Shown here: piece after piece, positions 1 to 5,147 of the stretch | Layout: each line of letters opens with the position of its first letter | Numbering within the stretch: position 1 is the first letter of the stretch | Assembly: GCA_026397035.1 (NCBI GenBank) | Contig: JAPLVQ010000142.1 | Span: forward strand, 12,358-17,504 | DNA length: 5,147 nt | Direction: 5' to 3' | Source: Candidatus Iainarchaeum sp. | GTDB taxonomy: Archaea > Iainarchaeota > Iainarchaeia > Iainarchaeales > JAAZKV01 | Program-made: the position numbers and the translations under genes | Notes under the pieces: generated by a model | Database searches by the model: none | Seen by the model: the letters and a program-made list of their open reading frames with translations, nothing else | Told to the model about the DNA's origin: nothing

Positions 1-1
1 C

Positions 2-517
2 GAACTAGCTTCTTACCGAGGAAAAAAAATAGGATTTATTTTTCAAACATTCAATTTATTGCCAAAACTTAATGCCTTAGAAAATGTAATGACTCCACTG
101 TGGATTAATGGGGTGCCAAGAAAAGAAAGAGAACCTAGAGCAAAAGCGCTGCTTGAAGATGTCGGCTTAGACGACAGGTTACTTAATAGACCTAACCAGC
201 TTTCCGGCGGACAAAAACAAAGAGTAGCAATAGCAAGAGCCCTAGCCATGAACCCTCAAATAATAGTCGCAGATGAACCTACAGGAAACCTTGATTCAAA
301 ATCGGGAGCGCACGTAATGGAAGTATTATCAAAACTGCATAATGAAGAAAAAAGAACAATAATTGTGGTAACACATGATGAAAGTATTGGAAAACAAGCA
401 AAGAAAAGAATCTTTCTCCGTGACGGAAAAATAATTGGAGATAATGAAAAGAAAGTCTGTCAATTAAATAGTATTGATGAAAAAGAGATAAAACAATTCT
501 TGAAAAAGAAAAAATAA
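2..517 (+). CDS. ABC transporter ATP-binding protein, MacB/LolD type (5' partial)
   Basis: ATPase subunit of an ABC exporter, cut by the left window edge. The frame is open from base 2 and gives 171 visible residues. A TTG at 59 could be mistaken for a start, but the 19 codons before it encode the conserved Q-loop stretch (IGFIFQTFNL, Q at visible residue 15), so translation begins outside the window. The Walker A motif is therefore not visible. Seen in order: ABC signature LSGGQKQRVAIARAL (residues 67-81), Walker B with catalytic glutamate IIVADEPTGNLDS (87-99), and the H-loop histidine in VVTHDE (residue 125). GNLDS after Walker B is typical of the MacB/LolD/FtsE-like families. The protein ends in a lysine-rich tail (FLKKKK). 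The next gene on the same strand is a MacB-type permease, so the two very probably form one transporter in the cell membrane. The substrate is unknown. Confidence 0.95.
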   Translation, partial: ELASYRGKKIGFIFQTFNLLPKLNALENVMTPLWINGVPRKEREPRAKALLEDVGLDDRLLNRPNQLSGGQKQRVAIARALAMNPQIIVADEPTGNLDSKSGAHVMEVLSKLHNEEKRTIIVVTHDESIGKQAKKRIFLRDGKIIGDNEKKVCQLNSIDEKEIKQFLKKKK

Positions 518-525
518 TTATTGAG

Positions 526-550
526 TTTTTTGAGCAATGATATTGTTTTT
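526..550 (+). terminator. Possible oligo-T terminator after the ATPase gene
   Basis: A run of six T (526-531) and a run of five T (546-550) lie just after the ATPase stop codon, without a convincing GC-rich hairpin. Archaeal RNA polymerase can terminate at oligo-U stretches, so some transcripts may end here. Such runs are also expected by chance in sequence this AT-rich. Confidence 0.3.
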
Positions 551-556
551 GATAAT

Positions 557-620
557 TAATTATTTGAATAATAAATTATCTAAATAAAAAATTATCTGTA
601 TAAAAAATTAGTTAAATAAT
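557..620. repeat. Degenerate 16-bp tandem repeat, 3 clear copies plus 1 weaker
   Basis: Three adjacent 16-bp units are clear: AAATTATCTAAATAAA (573-588), AAATTATCTGTATAAA (589-604) and AAATTAGTTAAATAAT (605-620). Copies two and three match the first at 14 and 13 of 16 positions. The block before them (557-572, TAATTATTTGAATAAT) matches at 12 of 16, and 541-556 resembles that block more loosely. The array fills most of the gap ahead of the permease gene and contains its probable TATA box. It may be a slippage product or a set of regulator sites. Confidence 0.7.
599..607 (+). promoter_or_regulatory. Possible TATA box for the permease gene
   Basis: TATAAAAAA begins 49 bases before the permease ATG. 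In archaea transcription usually starts about 25 bases downstream of the TATA box, which would leave a short leader of roughly 15-20 bases. This would allow the permease to be transcribed apart from the upstream ATPase. The surrounding sequence is so AT-rich that a chance match is quite possible. Confidence 0.4.
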
Positions 621-637
621 GAATTTGTTGTTTATTA

Positions 638-642
638 GTGAT
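638..642 (+). promoter_or_regulatory. Shine-Dalgarno-like site of the permease gene
   Basis: GTGAT lies 5 bases before the ATG at 648. It matches the archaeal form of the ribosome binding site (GGTGAT), which pairs with the 3' end of 16S rRNA, and it supports the chosen start. Confidence 0.5.
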
Positions 643-647
643 ATATT

Positions 648-1859
648 ATGGTACTTGACTTGGATATTGTAGAAGTTTCAGCAAAGAATCTTCGAAGAGC
701 GGGAATACGAACATTTCTTACATTAATTGGAGTAGTAATTGGAATTGCCGCAATTGTAAGCCTTCTTTCAATAGGGCAGGGTTTAAGCGTTTCTGTAGAA
801 AAACAATTCCAACAATTGGGTACAAACACTATTTTTATTATTCCCGGAAGCATGATGAGCGGTGCTGCAGGAGTTTCCCGTTCAATTACTCAATCAGATC
901 TTGATCAAATACAATCAGTCAGAGGAGTTCAAGATGTCATACCAATATATTCTTCGGCTGCAATAATGGAGTTTAATAATCAGAAAATAGGTGTTTCAGT
1001 CAGTGCGGTCGATGCAAAAAAAGCCGGAATTTTTGACAGCACGGGCTTTATGGATGTCCAGAATGGAAGAATGATTTCAAAAAATGATTCAAGCGGAGTG
1101 CTAATTGGCGATTCAGTAGCAAACGATTTGTTTGACAGAAAGTTAAACGAAAAGAAAATTATTTTATTAAACGGACAAGAGTATAAAGTTGTAGGAATAT
1201 TAAAAAAACAAACCTCTTCTTTTGGGGGCGGACCAAGCACTTCAGGAGCAGTTTATATGTCGCTTGAAGCATTCCAAAGAATGAACGGTATGGCAGAACT
1301 AAAACCCACAATTGTTTTTGTGAAAACATTTGCAAAAGAAGATGTGAAAAACGCGGCTGATATGATAAAAGCAGATTTAGAAAAAAAGTATGGTAAAAAA
1401 AGTATTACTGTATCAACTTCAGAACAAATTCTTGAACAAATAAACTCAATCCTCGGACTAATTACAATCTTTCTTGCGGGAGTTGGAGGAATCTCTTTAA
1501 TTGTCGGCGGTATTGGAATAATGAATGCAATGATTACTTCAGTAATGGAAAGAACTAAAGAAATCGGGATAATGAAAGCGCTTGGAGCTTCTAATAACAA
1601 AATACTAATGATTTTCCTTTTAGAAGCTTCATTTATTGGCGGACTAGGCGGACTAATCGGGATAATTCTTGGGTACATTCTCTCAACAATAGTTGCAGCA
1701 GTAGGCGGGGCAATGGGCTTCTCACTCGTGGCTTACTTTGGAATAGAAATAACTCTAGGCGCACTCGCATTTTCTATGCTAGTAGGACTATTATCAGGAA
1801 TACTTCCAGCATTTAGAGCGGCAAAGCTTGATCCAGTAGCGGCGCTAAGATATGAATAA
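648..1859 (+). CDS. MacB/FtsX-family ABC transporter permease
   Basis: Membrane subunit of an ABC transporter, 403 residues, the usual length for the MacB-like family. The N-terminal segment ends in NLRRAGIRTFLT, followed by TM1 (about 22-44, LIGVVIGIAAIVSLLSIG). A large extracytoplasmic domain spans about 45-265 (MacB_PCD type, starting VSVEKQFQQLGTNTIFIIPG). TM2 (about 269-297) leads into the cytoplasmic coupling segment ERTKEIGIMKALGAS (301-315), which contacts the ATPase. TM3 lies at about 320-350 and TM4 at about 363-390. The C-terminal signature LDPVAALRYE is family-typical. The ATG at 648 is preceded by GTGAT at good spacing, and the sequence begins just before the expected TM1. It follows the ATPase gene by 130 bp. 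MacB-type systems move peptides, lipoproteins or small molecules by mechanotransmission; nothing here identifies the cargo, and no MacA-like adaptor is in the window. Confidence 0.95.
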   Translation: MVLDLDIVEVSAKNLRRAGIRTFLTLIGVVIGIAAIVSLLSIGQGLSVSVEKQFQQLGTNTIFIIPGSMMSGAAGVSRSITQSDLDQIQSVRGVQDVIPIYSSAAIMEFNNQKIGVSVSAVDAKKAGIFDSTGFMDVQNGRMISKNDSSGVLIGDSVANDLFDRKLNEKKIILLNGQEYKVVGILKKQTSSFGGGPSTSGAVYMSLEAFQRMNGMAELKPTIVFVKTFAKEDVKNAADMIKADLEKKYGKKSITVSTSEQILEQINSILGLITIFLAGVGGISLIVGGIGIMNAMITSVMERTKEIGIMKALGASNNKILMIFLLEASFIGGLGGLIGIILGYILSTIVAAVGGAMGFSLVAYFGIEITLGALAFSMLVGLLSGILPAFRAAKLDPVAALRYE

Positions 1860-1872
1860 TGACTTAAACTAC

Positions 1873-1877
1873 AAAAA
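1873..1877 (-). terminator. Possible oligo-T terminator of the fusion gene
   Basis: Reading the minus strand, a run of five T lies 16 bases past the TAG stop of the fusion gene, in the 34-bp convergent gap. No hairpin is evident. It is a weak candidate for archaeal oligo-U termination. Confidence 0.2.
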
Positions 1878-1893
1878 GTTATTTGTTATTTAG

Positions 1894-4209
1894 CTATTTA
1901 TCCCCAAGCCCTGCTTTTTTTATTATTATTTCTCCAGTAAACTCATTACTCATTTTCTTTTCAAACTCAATGCAAATCTTCTTCTTAAAAAATGGGGCGT
2001 CAAGTACCAGTGATTCATATTCCCCGCCTTCGCCGGCAGGATTAATTTTATACTTTTTTTGCAATACTTCAAGTTCATTAATTGCAGTATTATCAAGCAT
2101 TCTCCCAAGCCAGGACTCATCAAGACCAAAACAAGCAATCTTTGTTATCATAATTACAAGTCCGGTTGAGATAAGTTGTTTAAGATAATCAATTTGATCC
2201 AATTGCCAGAGTGGAGCAAAAGTCCTCAAACCAATTTCTTCACAAATACTTTCAATCCTTTCACGCTGGTAATTAGAATACAAAGCCCCAGAAACTATAC
2301 CCTCAATCTCATACTTTTGCTTTGCCAGCACAATTGTTTTTTTTAAATCAATTAATTCTTTTTCCTTTATTCCAGCAGTTTGCCCAACTATTAGTGGAAT
2401 GCCAAGCGCAATGCTTTGAAGTTTTGCGAGATTTACAGTAGGAGTGTGAAACATAAAAGAATCTTTATTTTTGGAAGCAATTGTAATAAGACACTTTATC
2501 AAATACCCTTGTTTTTGCATCAAACAAAGCGCGTACACAGAGTCTTTTCCAGTGGAAAGTAGCGCGGCAACAGAAATACTTTTTTGTACTGAAAGTTGAT
2601 TGACTAAAAGCGGATTATTTGGAGTTTGATTAGTCAAACTTTGGATATTTGTCAAACTTTGAATAGTTGAAACTGGATTTATCCGCAATTCATTTTTAGT
2701 TTGCAATGATTTCAAATAATCAGCCTTTGATTTAAACCCATCTTTTCTCGCAAGAAACTCAATCGCTTTGTCAAAATTACTCCCATATTGCGCCGCCTTC
2801 TTTGGTCTTGAGCATATTTTTTCCTCAAGCCCAAGCGACTTTGCAACTTCTCTTAAAACCTTTTTATTTTCCCCAGTTATTTTATCAATTTTATATTCTT
2901 CCCCCAATCCAAGCGCAAAAAGCGAAAAATCTTTATCCAAAAACGGGACTCTTAATTCCACTGAATTATTCATACAAATAATATCCTCAAAATACAAATC
3001 ATTTTCATATAATTTTATAAAATAGCTGTAACAATCTTTGTTAATATTTGTTGAATTTCTAAAACGAGCGTACCCGCCAAAAAGCTCATCCGCCCCAAGC
3101 CCTGAGAAAGCAACTTTTATTTCATTTCTTTTCATTTCAAGCGCGGCAAAATAAATTGTGACTGCAACAGAAACCCTAACTGGGTCACTTGATTCAATAA
3201 GCGAAATTATCTTTGGCAGGACAGCTTCCAATTGTTCAACAGAAATTTTTGTTAAATTTAATTTCAAACCAATACTGCTGGCTGTGCTAATTGCTGAAGC
3301 GTAATCCTTTGGCTTTCCAAAACCATTTTTTTCGTCAAGAACACATGAAAAAAAAGCTTCAAAATTACTCTTGCTTTGAACAAGAACTTTCGCAATTATT
3401 GAAGAATCAAGCCCGCCTGAAAAGAACAATCCATACTTTTGTTGCGGAATTCTTTTATTTATGCTAAAAACAAGTCTTTTTCTGACTTCATCAATTACTT
3501 CTGACTTTTTGTAATTTTGGTTGTTAATTGAATTAATTTTCCGGTGAAAAAGAGTGATTTTGTTCTTTTTTAAATCATATTCTAATATTTGCCTTGGATT
3601 GAGGTTAACCGCTCCAATATAGCCCTTTTCGCACGCATTAAGCGCTTTCTTTTCTGAAGCAAAGCCAAATCTTTTTGATTTTCCTTTTGATCTTCCTTTT
3701 GATTTACTGTTAAAACTATACACAAGAGGCTTAATACCCACAATGTCCCTTGCGAGAAATAATTTATCTGTAATTTTTGAATAATATGCAAATGCAAAAT
3801 CTCCATCAAGCTCTTCAACAACCCTGTTAATATTTTTAATTCCCGTTTTTTTAGTTTCTTGATTATTTTTAACTTCCCGCTTTTTTTTATTATCTTGATC
3901 TTTTTTGATCTTTTGATTTTCAATAAGCATAAAAATCAGCTCAGCATCATTTCTAGGCGAAAGACCGTGCTTTTTAGCTATCTCTTTCCAGTTGTAAATC
4001 TCGCAATTAGCAACTAATACTCCGCTTTTTGATTCAAAAGGCTGCACGACATTAGAAATTATTGCATGTAAATTATGCCCTAAACAGATATTCTTTTTTA
4101 TGCAAAATGTATTTGAAGAATCTTTCCCACGGTAATCAATAGCCTTCAGCCCTTGTTTTGCAAGTTTGCAAGCATTACTCCCTCCAATAACCCCAATTAT
4201 TCCGCACAT
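1894..4209 (-). CDS. Fusion protein: glutamine amidotransferase / asparagine-synthetase-like / diphthine--ammonia ligase (Dph6)
   Basis: One uninterrupted frame of 771 residues with three modules. Residues 1-220 are a class II glutamine amidotransferase starting MCGIIGV, where Cys2 would be the N-terminal nucleophile. Residues 240-500 are an asparagine-synthetase-type ATP pyrophosphatase domain with PP-loop SGGLDS (264-269), SGLGADELFGGY (369-380) and ELRVPFLDKDF (418-428). After a linker (505-544) comes a complete Dph6-like domain (545-750). The first two modules alone would be called an AsnB-like asparagine synthetase; Dph6 alone uses ATP and ammonium to amidate diphthine on EF2. No ATG occurs between residues 413 and 564, so the Dph6 part is not easily translated separately. 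The start is fixed by the required MCG. Odd points are lysine-rich insertions at 99-125 and 168-181, and replaced conserved residues in each module. It may be bifunctional, or the front part may serve Dph6. It stands alone between a convergent and a divergent neighbour. Confidence 0.93.
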   Translation of the reverse strand: MCGIIGVIGGSNACKLAKQGLKAIDYRGKDSSNTFCIKKNICLGHNLHAIISNVVQPFESKSGVLVANCEIYNWKEIAKKHGLSPRNDAELIFMLIENQKIKKDQDNKKKREVKNNQETKKTGIKNINRVVEELDGDFAFAYYSKITDKLFLARDIVGIKPLVYSFNSKSKGRSKGKSKRFGFASEKKALNACEKGYIGAVNLNPRQILEYDLKKNKITLFHRKINSINNQNYKKSEVIDEVRKRLVFSINKRIPQQKYGLFFSGGLDSSIIAKVLVQSKSNFEAFFSCVLDEKNGFGKPKDYASAISTASSIGLKLNLTKISVEQLEAVLPKIISLIESSDPVRVSVAVTIYFAALEMKRNEIKVAFSGLGADELFGGYARFRNSTNINKDCYSYFIKLYENDLYFEDIICMNNSVELRVPFLDKDFSLFALGLGEEYKIDKITGENKKVLREVAKSLGLEEKICSRPKKAAQYGSNFDKAIEFLARKDGFKSKADYLKSLQTKNELRINPVSTIQSLTNIQSLTNQTPNNPLLVNQLSVQKSISVAALLSTGKDSVYALCLMQKQGYLIKCLITIASKNKDSFMFHTPTVNLAKLQSIALGIPLIVGQTAGIKEKELIDLKKTIVLAKQKYEIEGIVSGALYSNYQRERIESICEEIGLRTFAPLWQLDQIDYLKQLISTGLVIMITKIACFGLDESWLGRMLDNTAINELEVLQKKYKINPAGEGGEYESLVLDAPFFKKKICIEFEKKMSNEFTGEIIIKKAGLGDK
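1915..1921 (+). terminator. Possible oligo-T terminator of the permease gene
   Basis: Seven T in a row lie 55 bases past the permease stop, inside the 3' end of the convergent gene. If used, the two convergent transcripts overlap at their 3' ends. On the minus strand the same bases encode lysines near the C-terminus of the fusion protein. Confidence 0.25.
1960..2577 (-). other. dph6: Dph6 (diphthine--ammonia ligase) domain of the fusion
   Basis: Residues 545-750 carry the family's motifs in order: PP-loop STGKDS (552-557), FMFHTP (585-590), GIVSGALYSNYQRERIE (637-653), FAPLW (664-668), GLDESWLGR (695-703) and NPAGEGGEYES (723-733). The last two motifs are, from recalled family knowledge, characteristic of Dph6 rather than of other PP-loop enzymes. 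Known role: ATP-dependent amidation of diphthine to diphthamide on a histidine of archaeal/eukaryotic EF2. The usual SGGKDS loop has Thr in place of the second residue Gly. The yeast enzyme carries C-terminal RidA-like domains; none is present here, and the protein ends about 20 residues after the Dph6 domain. Confidence 0.9.
2633..2668. repeat. 18-bp tandem duplication in the interdomain linker
   Basis: GTCAAACTTTGGATATTT (2633-2650) is followed directly by GTCAAACTTTGAATAGTT, matching at 16 of 18 bases. On the minus strand it encodes IQSLTN twice (residues 516-527), in the linker between the asparagine-synthetase-like and Dph6 domains. It looks like an in-frame slippage event in a region with little structural constraint. 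Confidence 0.85.
2710..3492 (-). other. Asparagine-synthetase-type PP-loop domain of the fusion
   Basis: Residues 240-500. The ATP-binding loop SGGLDS (264-269) is intact, as are the DELFGGY segment (374-380), ELRVPFLDKDF (418-428) and the lysine-containing helix NKKVLREVA (448-456). The motif that in bacterial AsnB reads SGEG reads SGLG here, so the position of the catalytic glutamate (E. coli Glu348) is Leu371. The tail KKAAQYGS (470-477) resembles what I recall of archaeal asparagine-synthetase relatives. ATP binding is likely; asparagine as the product is uncertain. Confidence 0.8.
3669..3704. repeat. Three 12-bp tandem repeats encoding SKGx units
   Basis: TTCCTTTTGATC and TTCCTTTTGATT (3681-3704) are adjacent and nearly identical, and 3669-3680 matches at 10 of 12 bases. 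On the minus strand they encode SKGR, SKGK and SKRF at residues 170-181, a basic insertion in the glutamine amidotransferase domain. Confidence 0.85.
3835..3915. repeat. Lysine-rich low-complexity insertion in the fusion gene
   Basis: Residues 99-125 are dominated by Lys, Asn, Gln and Asp (for example KKDQDNKKKREVKNN). The DNA shows slippage-like TTTTGATC units and A/T runs. Canonical amidotransferase domains have a short loop here, between the NDAE helix and the ELDGDFAFAYY strand, so this is probably an exposed disordered loop. Confidence 0.65.
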
Positions 4210-4230
4210 ACTATCCTTTTATGAAAAGAA

Positions 4231-4240
4231 AATTATAAAA
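4231..4240 (-). promoter_or_regulatory. Probable TATA box of the fusion gene
   Basis: On the minus strand this reads TTTTATAATT, centred about 27 bases upstream of the ATG at 4209. With normal archaeal spacing transcription would begin at or next to the start codon, giving a leaderless or nearly leaderless mRNA. An AGGAT element (4213-4217) sits close to the ATG and would be transcribed only if the start were slightly upstream. Confidence 0.5.
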
Positions 4241-4330
4241 GGGCAAAAAAGAAGGAATATTCTAGCCACAATTTATCTAAAGAATGTGTTTGGAAAAAGA
4301 CATATTTGAAATCAAGCAATCTATTTGAGC

Positions 4331-4340
4331 ATATATAAAT
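4331..4340 (+). promoter_or_regulatory. Probable TATA box of the helicase gene
   Basis: ATATATAAAT lies about 80 bases before the helicase ATG. A second TATA-like stretch, GATATATATG, lies at 4352-4361. Use of the first would place the transcription start near 4360 and leave a leader of close to 60 bases. The core is nearly symmetric and could in principle also work on the minus strand, though the fusion gene has a closer candidate. Confidence 0.4.
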
Positions 4341-4375
4341 GTATTGTTTAAGATATATATGTAGAGAAAGTCATT

Positions 4376-4390
4376 ATGAAAGAAAAGTAG
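4376..4390 (+). other. Tiny upstream open frame (MKEK-stop) in the helicase leader
   Basis: ATG AAA GAA AAG TAG lies in the presumed leader of the helicase mRNA and ends 27 bases before its ATG. No clear ribosome binding site precedes it, so it may be chance. It is listed because it falls in the stretch where leader-based control would act. Confidence 0.2.
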
Positions 4391-4404
4391 TGGACTGTTT
4401 TATA

Positions 4405-4410
4405 GAGGAG
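4405..4410 (+). promoter_or_regulatory. Shine-Dalgarno site of the helicase gene
   Basis: GAGGAG, 7 bases before the ATG at 4418, is a strong purine-rich ribosome binding site. It is the best in the window and fixes the helicase start. Confidence 0.7.
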
Positions 4411-4417
4411 ATAGAAA

Positions 4418-5147
4418 ATGGAATTTAAGGATATGAAGCTTGTCAAAAGGCTTCTTGAAGGAATAAAACTAATGGGCTTTAATGAAGCGACGGGCATTCA
4501 GGAAAAATGCATCCCGCAAATAAAAAAAGGCATGGATGTTGTAGGACAATCACTTACTGGCTCAGGAAAAACAGCTGCTTTTGGTTTACCAATACTTGAA
4601 AAAATTACTCCAGGCGTGGGAATTCAAGCGTTAGTACTTACTCCAACAAGAGAACTTTGCGTACAAAACAGAGATACTCTTGAAATGATGGCAAAATTCT
4701 TGCCAATAAATATAATTAGTATTTATGGCGGAGTAGGGTTTTTCCAGCAAATGGAAGACATTAAAATTGCTGAAGTTGTTGTCGCTACCCCCGGAAGACT
4801 ACTTGATCATTTATCAAGAGGAAATCTAAAAATTAATACGGCAAAATACGTTGTGCTTGATGAAGCCGACAAAATGTTTGAAATGGGTTTTGAAGAAGAT
4901 GTTGATAGAATTCTTAAACTAACACCAAAAGACAGGCAGACAGTAATGTTCAGTGCTACAATGCCAAAAGCCGCTCAAAATTTAATCAAAAGATATCTTA
5001 AAACCCCTGTTTATATCCAGGAAAAACTTCAAGTCGATAAAAGTTTACTTTCTCAAGTATACTATGATTTAATACGCGGAGAAAAATTTTCTTTGTTAGT
5101 TCACTTGTTAAAACAAAAAACGGCAGGACCAGCAATGGTTTTTTGCG
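4418..5147 (+). CDS. DEAD-box ATP-dependent RNA helicase (3' partial)
   Basis: RNA-dependent ATPase that unwinds or remodels RNA in the cytoplasm. 243 residues are visible, covering all of the first RecA-like domain and the start of the second. Motifs in order: Q motif GFNEATGIQ (20-28, with Gln28; the usual PTPIQ reads ATGIQ), motif I SLTGSGKT (45-52; the usual A of AxTGSGKT is Ser), Ia PTREL (76-80), GG (104-105), Ib TPGR (124-127), motif II DEAD (148-151) and motif III SAT (179-181). The frame runs off the window at the start of motif IV (MVFC). The short N-terminus of about 20 residues before the Q motif suggests a minimal-core helicase, but the C-terminus is unseen. The ATG at 4418 is chosen because GAGGAG precedes it and the Q motif follows at normal distance. 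It is divergent from the fusion gene. Likely roles are ribosome assembly, mRNA decay or cold adaptation; the sequence does not choose among them. Confidence 0.96.
   Translation, partial: MEFKDMKLVKRLLEGIKLMGFNEATGIQEKCIPQIKKGMDVVGQSLTGSGKTAAFGLPILEKITPGVGIQALVLTPTRELCVQNRDTLEMMAKFLPINIISIYGGVGFFQQMEDIKIAEVVVATPGRLLDHLSRGNLKINTAKYVVLDEADKMFEMGFEEDVDRILKLTPKDRQTVMFSATMPKAAQNLIKRYLKTPVYIQEKLQVDKSLLSQVYYDLIRGEKFSLLVHLLKQKTAGPAMVFC

Larger units (their letters stand above)
3550..4209 (-). other. Class II glutamine amidotransferase domain of the fusion
   Basis: Residues 1-220. Cys2 follows the initiator Met (MCGIIGV) as in the Ntn-type glutaminases. YRGKD (26-30) corresponds to the HRGPD motif, ANCEIYN (67-73) to the NGEIYN motif, and NDAE (87-90) to the conserved acidic site. 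The glutamine-binding arginine expected in LGHxRLxI is replaced: the sequence reads LGHNLHAI, with Leu47 at that position. Glutaminase activity is plausible because the nucleophile, Asn68 and the Asp remain, but it is not certain. Confidence 0.8.

Noticed and set aside
43..249. 68-residue minus-strand frame
   Set aside because: It lies wholly inside the ATPase gene, opposite strongly conserved ABC motifs, and its protein is low-complexity with no recognisable domain.
59..517. TTG at 59 as the real start of the ABC ATPase
   Set aside because: The frame stays open to base 2 and the upstream codons encode the conserved Q-loop (IGFIFQTF), so the gene simply begins outside the window.
980..1678. 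Minus-strand frames of 86 and 141 residues
   Set aside because: Both are antisense to the permease and mirror its hydrophobic codons (Ile/Pro-rich). No independent motif was seen.
1860..1893. Hidden gene or RNA in the convergent gap
   Set aside because: Only 34 bp with no structure beyond a short A run; nothing can be supported apart from termination.
1883..2188. Plus-strand frame of 101 residues
   Set aside because: It is antisense to the conserved Dph6 C-terminal motifs, and its Ser/Phe-rich product is typical of a shadow frame.
3835..3915. Possible CRISPR-like or regulatory repeat array
   Set aside because: The repeats are short, directly adjacent with no spacers, and in frame within a coding domain. 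Slippage explains them.
3582..3923. 113-residue lysine-rich minus-strand frame
   Set aside because: It is the same strand in another phase over the Lys-rich repeats of the fusion gene. Its Lys-rich content follows from the A-rich DNA.

Overview
The window looks like a piece of an AT-rich archaeal chromosome, most likely from a small-genome or DPANN-type lineage. Three observations point there: a diphthamide synthetase (Dph6) domain with archaeal-type motifs, TATA-box-like promoters in the gaps, and a GTGAT Shine-Dalgarno-like site. The lineage is an inference from gene content and base composition, not from a marker gene. Genes are tightly packed and no RNA gene, CRISPR array, insertion sequence or attachment site was seen.

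Layout from left to right. Positions 2-517 (+) hold the 3' part of an ABC transporter ATPase of the MacB/LolD type. An AT-rich gap of 130 bp follows, with oligo-T runs, a set of 16-bp tandem repeats and a likely TATA box. Positions 648-1859 (+) encode the matching MacB/FtsX-type permease. It is convergent, across 34 bp, with a 771-codon gene on the minus strand (4209-1894). That gene is a single continuous fusion of a class II glutamine amidotransferase, an asparagine-synthetase-type PP-loop domain and a complete Dph6-like diphthine--ammonia ligase domain. A 208-bp divergent promoter region separates it from a DEAD-box RNA helicase (4418 to the window edge, +), cut off in its second RecA domain.

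The two left genes should form one membrane transporter: the ATPase binds the coupling loops of the permease and drives export or extraction of an unidentified substrate. The fusion and the helicase both touch translation. Dph6 performs the last, amidating step of diphthamide formation on translation factor EF2, and DEAD-box proteins remodel RNA, often ribosomal or mRNA. The fusion is the most interesting object here. It joins an ammonia-producing glutaminase module to an ammonia-consuming ligase, and several residues normally used for asparagine synthesis are replaced.
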